Shown here piece after piece: positions 8,289 through 14,952 of a DNA stretch of 44,107 nucleotides. Each line of letters opens with the position of its first letter. The first letter of the stretch is position 1. The position numbers and the translations under genes were made by a program. Below the pieces are notes generated by a model, which had not been told where the DNA came from, ran no database searches, and worked only from the letters and a program-made list of their open reading frames with translations. This DNA is from an uncultured Lachnospiraceae bacterium. GTDB taxonomy: Bacteria; Bacillota; Clostridia; Lachnospirales; Lachnospiraceae. The stretch is taken from NCBI GenBank assembly GCA_910587295.1, contig CAJULP010000017.1:1-44107 (forward strand). The letters are read 5' to 3'.

Positions 8289-9413
8289 CTATTTGTTTTT
8301 ATACTTTTCTACTATAGCTGCCATTTCCGTCCACTTGTCCTCCATATCCTTTACCAGTTTAAACTGTGTCCTGGCACGGTCAAGGTTATGTCCTTCCCGA
8401 TGAATCTTAAAGTAAACGTCGCCTTCCAGATAATCTGCCAAAAACCGGATTCCGCATTCGTAAGTCATCAGCTTTGCGCCCATAGGGAGCATTTCAATTT
8501 CCTTTTCCGTAAGACTTCCGCCGCAGCCTTCCAGATAGCCTTTCGTAAAAGCTTCAAACAAAGCCAGATCCATCTCTATCTTGCTAAGATCCTTTTCATC
8601 CTCTGCACCTGTGCTTGCGCCAAAACGGATGGAATCCCCAAAGTCATAATGGGAAAGCCCGGGCATAACGGTATCCAAGTCAATAATACAGATCGCCTTT
8701 TTGGTATTTTCATCAAACAGGATATTATTTAACTTCGTGTCATTATGGGTAACCCGCAAGGGCAGTTCTCCCGCCTTTAACAGGTCTGTCAATACCTTGG
8801 TATCATTTTCCCTTGCCAGCGCAAATGCAATTTCTTCCTGCGCCGAAGCCGCCCTTCCCATCTTATCCTCCTGTACCGCTTTTTGGAAATCCCTAAAGCG
8901 TGACGGAGTATTATGGAAATTCGGAATCGTTTCATGCAGTGTCTTTGCCGGATAGTCGGCCAACATTTTCTGGAAGTTCCCAAAAGCCACGCCGCTGTCA
9001 TAGAAATCCTTTGCGCTCTCTACCATCTCCAGGCAGACTGTTCCTTCCACAAACAAAAACATTCTCCAGTAGTCACCTTTTTGATCCACATAATAACTGG
9101 AATCGTTTTTGGCCTTTACCACATTTAAAGTTTCCCTGTCCGGATCCCCCCCCTGTGCCAGGATTACCTTACGCAGATATTCCGTAACGTTTACCACATT
9201 CTCCATCAACTGCTCAGGCGCTTTGAAAATGGAATGGTTCATTTTCTGCAGGATATACCGCTTTTTTTTCCCCTCCGGGGTTTCACACACCACCAAAAAC
9301 GTGTCGTTGATGTGCCCGTTTCCATAAGGCTTCTTTTCTACTGCCTTACCTTCCATTTGAAACTGCCCGATCACCTCGTCAATTTCACCATAAACTAAAT
9401 TTGCCTCGCCCAT
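8289..9413 (-). CDS. nahK: N-acetylhexosamine 1-kinase (NahK/LnpB-like phosphotransferase)
   Basis: A 374-residue cytosolic kinase of the aminoglycoside phosphotransferase/choline kinase fold. Its expected job is to phosphorylate GlcNAc or GalNAc at C1 with ATP after GH112 has released it. The N-terminus YGNGHINDTF matches the nucleotide loop of NahK proteins. The catalytic loop is THNDTKLNN (Asp225) and the metal-binding motif is IIDLDTVMPG (Asp245), followed by YDFGDSIR. Length is close to the bifidobacterial enzyme. A GGAGG site precedes the start. It is 31 bases behind the dehydrogenase gene and ends at a strong terminator. A homoserine-kinase-like role is less likely given the nearby GH112. 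Confidence 0.85.
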   Translation of the reverse strand: MGEANLVYGEIDEVIGQFQMEGKAVEKKPYGNGHINDTFLVVCETPEGKKKRYILQKMNHSIFKAPEQLMENVVNVTEYLRKVILAQGGDPDRETLNVVKAKNDSSYYVDQKGDYWRMFLFVEGTVCLEMVESAKDFYDSGVAFGNFQKMLADYPAKTLHETIPNFHNTPSRFRDFQKAVQEDKMGRAASAQEEIAFALARENDTKVLTDLLKAGELPLRVTHNDTKLNNILFDENTKKAICIIDLDTVMPGLSHYDFGDSIRFGASTGAEDEKDLSKIEMDLALFEAFTKGYLEGCGGSLTEKEIEMLPMGAKLMTYECGIRFLADYLEGDVYFKIHREGHNLDRARTQFKLVKDMEDKWTEMAAIVEKYKNK

Positions 9414-9444
9414 AAGCCCCTCCTTCTTTTACTTGGTTTTATTC

Positions 9445-10404
9445 TTATCCCTGTACGATATTCCTGTCTTTACCGTCAAGGAACGCTTCGATATTTTTAC
9501 ATGTTTCAGAAACACACCGCTGCCTGGCTTCTATGCTTGCCCACGCCATATGGGGAGTAATGATCAGCTTATTGCTGTCTAAAATCCTGCTTAAAGGATT
9601 ACTTTCTTTCATCGGCTCCGTACCGGTCACATCCAACCCTGCCCCTGCAAGATACCCTTCCGTTAACGCAATGGAAAGCGCCTCGTCATTTACCACAGGC
9701 CCTCTGGCAACGTTGATAAGGACAGCGCTCTTTTTCATCTTTTTCAGCGCATCCAGATCGATCAGATTCCTGGTCTTATCGCTTAACGGGCAATGCAGTG
9801 AAAGAAAATCAGACCGGCCAAGAAGTTCGTCAAAATCCACCCGCTCATAATCCGTACATGTGCTGTTTCCGGAAGCCGAATAAAAAATCACCTTACATCC
9901 AAATGCCTGCGCGATACGGGCCACCTTCTTTCCGATGTTTCCCATGCCCACGATTCCCCATGTTTTCCCCGCAAGCTCTGTGTAAGGAATGTCAAAATTG
10001 GAAAAACGATCCTGGGCCGCATATGCGCCCGATTTCACGTATTCATCATAATGGCGGAGTTTTTCAAGCACATAAAAGCATAACGCAAACGTATGCTGAG
10101 CCACTGCATCCGTGGAATAATTCACCACATTTGCAACCTTGATACCCCGGTCCTTACAATAGTTTAAATCCACATTGTCATAACCCGTTGCAAACTCGCA
10201 GATCAGCTTCACCTCTCTGGCTTCCTTTAACACTTCCGCATTAAGAGGCGCTTTATTCGCCACGATGATCTCCGCTTCTTTAATCCGCTCCTTCACATTT
10301 TCTGCCGTTGTGTTGGCATACTCAGTCACCTCGCCAAGCTGCCGGATTCCTTCCACCGAAACATCCAAACCTACGCTGTTTCTTTCCAAAACCACAATTT
10401 TCAT
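9445..10404 (-). CDS. D-isomer-specific 2-hydroxyacid dehydrogenase
   Basis: A 319-residue NAD(P)-dependent cytosolic oxidoreductase. The Rossmann motif is GIVGMGNIGKK (about residues 150-160). The catalytic triad of the family is visible as Arg234 (NVARGPVVND), Glu263 (LDVTGTEP) and His285 (ITPHMAWAS). It resembles hydroxypyruvate reductase/glycerate dehydrogenase members, but the 2-ketoacid cannot be deduced. It precedes the HexNAc kinase on the same strand and follows the ECF S gene after only 48 bases with no visible terminator. The ribosome site is weak (AGGGGATCGGG), which hints at coupling to upstream translation. Confidence 0.85.
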   Translation of the reverse strand: MKIVVLERNSVGLDVSVEGIRQLGEVTEYANTTAENVKERIKEAEIIVANKAPLNAEVLKEAREVKLICEFATGYDNVDLNYCKDRGIKVANVVNYSTDAVAQHTFALCFYVLEKLRHYDEYVKSGAYAAQDRFSNFDIPYTELAGKTWGIVGMGNIGKKVARIAQAFGCKVIFYSASGNSTCTDYERVDFDELLGRSDFLSLHCPLSDKTRNLIDLDALKKMKKSAVLINVARGPVVNDEALSIALTEGYLAGAGLDVTGTEPMKESNPLSRILDSNKLIITPHMAWASIEARQRCVSETCKNIEAFLDGKDRNIVQG

Positions 10405-10452
10405 ATCCCGATCCCCTGTATATGTATTTTATCCACCACCTGGCAAGTCCGT

Positions 10453-10965
10453 TTATCCATTTCTCCCGCCGTAGTCCATTTTATCATAACATATTTTAAG
10501 TACCCGATAAAGAGGTTTTCCTAAAGCAAAGACCAAAACAAAATTCCATACCCCATGCCACACATCCCAGGGAAGACCGGAGATCCAATACGCCAGAGCA
10601 TACGACGGGTCTACCGGAAGATAAGCAAGAGCAAACAGCCCCCCAAAGGAAAGGCCATATCCCCCCGAAACAATTCCCCATACCAAAAATTCTTCTTTTA
10701 CCGCCTTTTTTAATATTAAGACAATCAGGCACAAAAGCGGCCAGACATAGAGATAACTGACCCACCATACCCCAAATCCCCATTGTATAAATTCAAACAA
10801 ATTAAAGACCGCTATGACCAGCAGTGTTTCCGAACCAAAGACCAGTGTGTAGATCAGGATCAGAAAAGACACCAGTTCCACGTTAGGCAGAAATTCCAAT
10901 ACCACCTTAGACACATAAAGGATAGCGCTTAAAAGCGCTATCCTTGTGATTTTCTTCACAGGCAT
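10453..10965 (-). CDS. ECF transporter S component, probably corrinoid-related
   Basis: A 170-residue integral membrane protein with about five or six hydrophobic helices. The N-terminal pattern (ARIALLSAILYVSK-like, then LPNVELVSFLILIYTLVFG) is that of substrate-binding S subunits of energy-coupling factor importers. It begins one base after the DUF4430 stop codon, and the pair lies behind a cobalamin riboswitch. The substrate is therefore likely cobalamin, a precursor such as cobinamide, or the lower-ligand base dimethylbenzimidazole. The shared EcfAA'T module is not in the window. Family assignment is solid in outline; the ligand is inferred from the riboswitch. Confidence 0.75.
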   Translation of the reverse strand: MPVKKITRIALLSAILYVSKVVLEFLPNVELVSFLILIYTLVFGSETLLVIAVFNLFEFIQWGFGVWWVSYLYVWPLLCLIVLILKKAVKEEFLVWGIVSGGYGLSFGGLFALAYLPVDPSYALAYWISGLPWDVWHGVWNFVLVFALGKPLYRVLKICYDKMDYGGRNG

Positions 10966-10966
10966 C

Positions 10967-11365
10967 TTACCACCCCTGCATTAAAGTGAAGTTATATACA
11001 TCACCATCTAAAAGCGGGATCTCATCCGCACCGGTCATGCTGGATTCCCCATTGACGGTCACGCACCACCAATATTGATTATCATAATCTTCCATCATGC
11101 CGTCAAAACCCTTGATGTAAATGCCATAATCGGATTCCTCCCATTCGCAGTTATCCAGAGTCCTTAAAAACTCTCCCAGATAATCCGCATCGGATTTGTA
11201 AGTCTTGGAATCGGAATAGCCATCCCGCTCCGAAACGATCTCAACCTGAAACTCCTTCCTGCCTTCCTGCGTTGCCCGGTAGTTGAGCGCCCCGGCCAGT
11301 ATTCCGGCAATTACAATGACCGCCGCAAATACCGATACTAAAATAATCTTCTGTTTTTTGTTCAT
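10967..11365 (-). CDS. Membrane-anchored DUF4430 (transcobalamin-like) protein
   Basis: A 132-residue protein with a single N-terminal membrane anchor (about residues 7-27) and an external DUF4430 domain. The C-terminal block YWWCVTVNGESS...LLDGDVYNFTLMQGW is typical of that domain, which resembles the C-terminal lobe of intrinsic factor and transcobalamin. I start it at MNKKQKIIL (11365), which has an AAAGGAG site. The longer frame to 11521 would read through the riboswitch. Together with the riboswitch and the ECF S gene it may capture corrinoid at the cell surface and hand it to the importer. Binding is inferred, not shown. Confidence 0.8.
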   Translation of the reverse strand: MNKKQKIILVSVFAAVIVIAGILAGALNYRATQEGRKEFQVEIVSERDGYSDSKTYKSDADYLGEFLRTLDNCEWEESDYGIYIKGFDGMMEDYDNQYWWCVTVNGESSMTGADEIPLLDGDVYNFTLMQGW

Positions 11366-11404
11366 TTTTTCTCCTTTCCTTCCTACCAAAGAAACAAAAA
11401 TCAC

Positions 11405-11609
11405 GATTATGGCAAGTCTTAGGACTTGGTTTCCCCTGATCTTCCGCCTTCTCACACCCTGCTGCAAGAAGGAAATATCCCTTCCCGCACACGTAAGCGC
11501 AATGGCTGGCATCCGCGCCATGGAATCTCATCCACCTTACCTCAGAGTAAGCTGTCTATGATTTTCACATAGTTCCTTTTTCATCCGGATCTAATCCGGA
11601 ACCATAACC
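11405..11609 (-). ncRNA. Cobalamin riboswitch
   Basis: On the minus strand the leader of the DUF4430/ECF genes shows the cobalamin aptamer layout. A P1 stem closes it (GGTTATGG, complement of 11602-11609, with CCATAATC, complement of 11405-11412). A P2-like hairpin CCGGA/TCCGG (11584-11600) comes next. Then follow the core AAAGGAA...GTGAAAA...GACAGC, a CCAGCCATTG block, CGGGAAGG, and a B12-box-like AAGTCCTAAGACTTGCC (complement of 11411-11427). No clear intrinsic terminator lies between P1 and the start codon, and the ribosome site is only about 30 bases beyond, so translational control is likely. Confidence 0.85.
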
Positions 11610-11642
11610 GCCGACGGGTTTCCCGTCTTTCACTAAGATTTT

Positions 11643-11670
11643 ATTTTAACACAGAAATATGATATTGCAA
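11643..11670 (-). promoter_or_regulatory. Promoter of the riboswitch transcript
   Basis: TTGCAA (11665-11670), 16 bases, TAAAAT (11643-11648) on the minus strand. The start would fall near 11636, just before a small GACGGG/CCCGTC hairpin (11612-11626) and then the riboswitch. Confidence 0.55.
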
Positions 11671-11702
11671 GCAGTTTCAATCTCACAGACAAAGGAAATT
11701 TA

Positions 11703-13856
11703 TTACAAGATATATTCCTTTTCCGCTTTCACACTAAATTCCTCAGGTTTCCTGCCGGTTAATTCCACACTCCTTTTATCCGGCTGGCTCCCACCAACAG
11801 AAACAAGATACTCTCCTGCTGCCACACGGTTTACAGCCTCTTCATCATATAATGCAAATGCCTCAAGAGGAAGCCTAATGCTGACTTCTTTGCTTTCACC
11901 GGGCTTTAAGGATACTTTACGGATTCCCTTAAGCTGTGCATTAGGGGTTTTCTCCCTGCATGCCTTCACATAAACCTGAACTGTTTCCGTTCCTTCCCTG
12001 TCTCCGGTGTTGGTGACCACAGCCTTAACGGTAACCCCTTCTTCAACTACTATCTCTGAAGATACGGCAGCATTGCTGTAAGTAAAGTCCGTGTAAGACA
12101 GACCATACCCAAATGGATAAAGAGCTTCCTGCTCCATATAACGGTAGGTTCTTCCTGCCATGGAATAATCCGTAAACTCCGGAAGCTCATCCGTTGACCT
12201 GTAAAATGTTACCGGCAGCCTTCCTTCCGGGTTCTTATCCCCAAACAAAACCCTTGCAATGGCGTTTCCACCCTGAGCGCCGGGATACCATCCCTGGATA
12301 ATCGCCGGAATATGGTCATCCGCCCAGGTAACGGCCAGCGCACTTCCCGATAAAAGTACAAGAATGACCGGTTTCCCACAGGCATAAACCGTTTCAAGAA
12401 GCTCCTGCTGCTTACCGGGAAGGTCAAGCCCCGGTTTATCGCCGCTGGCATATTGATTGCCTTGGTCGCCTTCCTCGCCTTCTAACCCTGCGTCAAGGCC
12501 CAGGCACAAAACCACCACGTCGCTGGCATCACAGATTCCCTTTACCTCCGCAAGCCGATCACTGCCTTTGCTTAAATCGCTGACTTTATCCTTATACAGA
12601 TGGCACCCTTCCGAGCAAAGAACTCTTACTTTATTCCCTGCATAATCCTGAATCCCTTCCGAGATTGTATAATATCTGGATGCAGTTCCCTCATAATTTC
12701 CTACCAGTGCTTTACGGTTGTCCGCATTGGGACCAATCACGCCAATAGTCGTAAGCTTTGACAGATCAAGGGGAAGCAGATTATCTTCATTTTTAAGCAG
12801 TGTGATACACTTTTCTGCTGCCTGCAGGTTCAACTCTTTCATTTCCTTAGAATCAACTACGGTATAAGGAATATCATCATATGGGGTGCTTCCTTTTTCA
12901 TCAAATACACCTAACTTCATCCTGGTGGTAAACAGGTTCACCAAAGCCTCGTCCAACCGTTCCTCAGATACCATTCCCTGCTTTACCGCTTCCGCCAGAT
13001 AAGCAAACAACTGCCCGCAGTTTAAGTCACAGCCATTGTTCATTGCCATAGCCACCGATTCCAAAGCGCCGCCGGTAACGCCGTGGCCTTCATGGAAGTC
13101 TTTGATCGCCCAGCAGTCCGATACCACATGGCCTTCAAATCCCCACTCTTTGCGAAGGATATCCAGAAGCAATGTCTTACTGCCGCAGCAAGGTTCCCCA
13201 TTGGTACGGTTGTAAGCTCCCATCACCGCTTCCACTTTTCCTTCCTTAACACACGCTTTAAACGCAGGCAGATAAGTCTCATACATATCCTGCTTACTTG
13301 CCACCGCATTAAAACTATGGCGCAGATCTTCCGGTCCGCTATGTACTGCAAAGTGCTTTGCGCATGCCGCTGCTTTCATGTAATTTTCGTCATGGCCCTG
13401 CAGGCCTTCCACAAAACGTACCCCAAGCCTTGACGTTAAATAAGGATCTTCCCCAAAAGTCTCATGGCCTCTTCCCCACCTGGGATCCCTGAAAATATTT
13501 ACATTAGGGGACCAGAAAGTAAGCCCTTTGTAAATATCCGTATCATCGTATTTTTGCTGCATGTTAAATTTGGCGCGCCCTTCCGTGGATATGGCATCCG
13601 CCACCTGCTCGATAAAATCCTCGTCAAAAGTTGCCGCTAAAGAAATTGCCTGTGGGAATACCGTTGCGACCCCGGCTCTGGCTACCCCATGCAGCGCCTC
13701 ATTCCACCAGTTATATGCCTTAATCCCCAGCCTTTCAATTTCTGACGCACTGTGTACAGTCTGAAACGCCTTCTCCTCCAGTGTCATCTGCCCCACCAGC
13801 TCCCGGGCCCGTTCCCTGTACTTACTTATCTTTTCTACATTTCTTACCAGTTCCAT
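11703..13856 (-). CDS. Glycoside hydrolase family 3 (beta-glucosidase/beta-xylosidase-like)
   Basis: A 717-residue cytosolic glycosidase (no signal peptide) with the GH3 order: TIM-barrel domain (about 15-330), alpha/beta sandwich (about 350-560) and C-terminal fibronectin-III-like domain (about 615-700). The nucleophile is Asp247 in VVSDCWAI. WGRGHETFGEDP and KHFAVHSGPE are family motifs. CCGS and DLNCG resemble the beta-xylosidase/plant-type branch, but GH3 also includes beta-glucosidases and N-acetylhexosaminidases, so the substrate is open. The gene has a regulated-looking promoter (good TATAAT, poor -35) shared divergently with an AraC regulator. Confidence 0.9.
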   Translation of the reverse strand: MELVRNVEKISKYRERARELVGQMTLEEKAFQTVHSASEIERLGIKAYNWWNEALHGVARAGVATVFPQAISLAATFDEDFIEQVADAISTEGRAKFNMQQKYDDTDIYKGLTFWSPNVNIFRDPRWGRGHETFGEDPYLTSRLGVRFVEGLQGHDENYMKAAACAKHFAVHSGPEDLRHSFNAVASKQDMYETYLPAFKACVKEGKVEAVMGAYNRTNGEPCCGSKTLLLDILRKEWGFEGHVVSDCWAIKDFHEGHGVTGGALESVAMAMNNGCDLNCGQLFAYLAEAVKQGMVSEERLDEALVNLFTTRMKLGVFDEKGSTPYDDIPYTVVDSKEMKELNLQAAEKCITLLKNEDNLLPLDLSKLTTIGVIGPNADNRKALVGNYEGTASRYYTISEGIQDYAGNKVRVLCSEGCHLYKDKVSDLSKGSDRLAEVKGICDASDVVVLCLGLDAGLEGEEGDQGNQYASGDKPGLDLPGKQQELLETVYACGKPVILVLLSGSALAVTWADDHIPAIIQGWYPGAQGGNAIARVLFGDKNPEGRLPVTFYRSTDELPEFTDYSMAGRTYRYMEQEALYPFGYGLSYTDFTYSNAAVSSEIVVEEGVTVKAVVTNTGDREGTETVQVYVKACREKTPNAQLKGIRKVSLKPGESKEVSIRLPLEAFALYDEEAVNRVAAGEYLVSVGGSQPDKRSVELTGRKPEEFSVKAEKEYIL

Positions 13857-13900
13857 TTTTACCCTCCAATTGTTTTAAAGTAAATGCCTGCTTTTCCAAC

Positions 13901-13923
13901 ATAATTCTTATATATAGAATTAT
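13901..13923. promoter_or_regulatory. Palindrome over the -10 region of the GH3 gene
   Basis: ATAATTC (13901-13907) and GAATTAT (13917-13923) are perfect inverted arms around a nine-base AT centre. On the minus strand the TATAAT -10 of the GH3 gene (complement of 13919-13924) lies in one arm. No good -35 is seen at 17 bases, which suits an activated promoter. Confidence 0.4.
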
Positions 13924-13979
13924 ATTTTACCTTACACGGTTTTTCTCCCTATTTCTTGTCCTTCTATGACCAGATATTG

Positions 13980-13998
13980 CCATGGCATTTTGCCATGG
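13980..13998. promoter_or_regulatory. Perfect palindrome, candidate AraC operator
   Basis: CCATGGCA (13980-13987), TTT, TGCCATGG (13991-13998): a perfect 8-bp inverted repeat. The sequence TTGCCATGG is also repeated directly with a 13-base period. It lies about 15 bases upstream of the -35 of the AraC gene at 14082 and between the divergent GH3 and AraC promoters. Confidence 0.5.
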
Positions 13999-14013
13999 AA
14001 TTTGATTTACTAC

Positions 14014-14042
14014 TTGTCAAAATCAATCATGCGCATTATGAT
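14014..14042 (+). promoter_or_regulatory. Promoter of the second AraC regulator
   Basis: TTGTCA (14014-14019), 17 bases, TATGAT (14037-14042). The transcription start would be near 14049. This rules out the longer reading frame beginning at 13956 and supports the ATG at 14082. Confidence 0.65.
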
Positions 14043-14081
14043 AATAAAAATAAATGTTTTTACCACAAAGGAACCGACTCC

Positions 14082-14948
14082 ATGATCAAAATACTAAATG
14101 GCATTCATGAGACAGTAGCATATAATTCAATGAACGGCTTAAATCTGTATCATAATAGAGAAGCGGAGGATTACCCTATCCACTGGCATACCCCATTAGA
14201 AATCATCATGCCTGTGGAAGGAATCTATACCGTGGTCATTGATGACGTTCCCCACACCTTTAAGGAAGGGGATATTTGGATCACTCCTCCCGGCACTCTT
14301 CACAAATTAGTTGCTCCGCCTTCCGGCGAACGTCTGATCATGCTTTTTGATTACGGCCTGATTTGTAATGTGAAGGCCATGGGCTCTTTGCTGCATATGC
14401 TCCACCCCTATGCCTTGATCACAAAAGAGGAATACCCGGATCTAAACAGCAGCCTTAGGTTTTATATAGAAGAAATTGCCAAAGAATACGACCACCCCAC
14501 ACCTTTTACAGAGGCATGTATTTATTCTCTTATGATACGTTTCTTCGTTGCGTTAGGGCGCGCCAACATTAACGACAACACCAAATTCCCCGGCGTTACC
14601 CGGTGCAAGCAGCACGAATACGTGGAGAAATTTATGATGGTATGCAACTATATCACTGAACATTGCACGGAAAACATTTCCGTTGAACAGTTAGCCGGCA
14701 TTGCCGGATTTTCCAAATTCCATTTTGTCCGCCTGTTCAAACAGTTTTCCAACATGTCCTATCATGAATATCTGACCCAGAAACGCATTGCCCATGCGGA
14801 ACAGCTCCTGATCGAGCCAAATCTTTCCATTACGGAAGTTGCAATGCGCTCCGGCTTTAACAGCCTGTCCACCTTTAACCGGATCTTCAAGGCTGCCAAA
14901 AACTGCACACCTTCAGAATATAAGAATCTGAACAAGAGTGAAAAATAA
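14082..14948 (+). CDS. AraC family transcriptional regulator (divergent from GH3)
   Basis: A 288-residue regulator with an N-terminal cupin (DYPIHWHTPLEIIMPVEGIY, about residues 28-47, then FKEGDIWITPPGTLH) and a C-terminal pair of AraC helix-turn-helix motifs (VEQLAGIAGFSKFHFVRLFK and ITEVAMRSGFNSLSTFNRIF). The ATG at 14082 has AAAGGA upstream and follows the promoter described nearby; an extra 42 upstream codons are open but lie in promoter DNA. It is divergent from the GH3 gene and convergent with the esterase, so it probably controls the GH3 gene. Confidence 0.88.
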   Translation: MIKILNGIHETVAYNSMNGLNLYHNREAEDYPIHWHTPLEIIMPVEGIYTVVIDDVPHTFKEGDIWITPPGTLHKLVAPPSGERLIMLFDYGLICNVKAMGSLLHMLHPYALITKEEYPDLNSSLRFYIEEIAKEYDHPTPFTEACIYSLMIRFFVALGRANINDNTKFPGVTRCKQHEYVEKFMMVCNYITEHCTENISVEQLAGIAGFSKFHFVRLFKQFSNMSYHEYLTQKRIAHAEQLLIEPNLSITEVAMRSGFNSLSTFNRIFKAAKNCTPSEYKNLNKSEK

Positions 14949-14952
14949 TGAC

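Noticed and set aside
8900..9327. Several plus-strand frames of 70-95 codons opposite the kinase gene
   Set aside because: They are antisense shadows of a well-supported gene, without ribosome sites or recognisable protein features.
11241..11561. Open frames on both strands over the DUF4430 leader
   Set aside because: They run through the cobalamin riboswitch and promoter, lack ribosome sites, and are best seen as chance frames; the DUF4430 start at 11365 has a good site.
13956..14081. A 42-codon N-terminal extension of the second AraC gene
   Set aside because: It covers the promoter and operator palindrome; the transcription start is expected near 14049, so it cannot be translated from that promoter.
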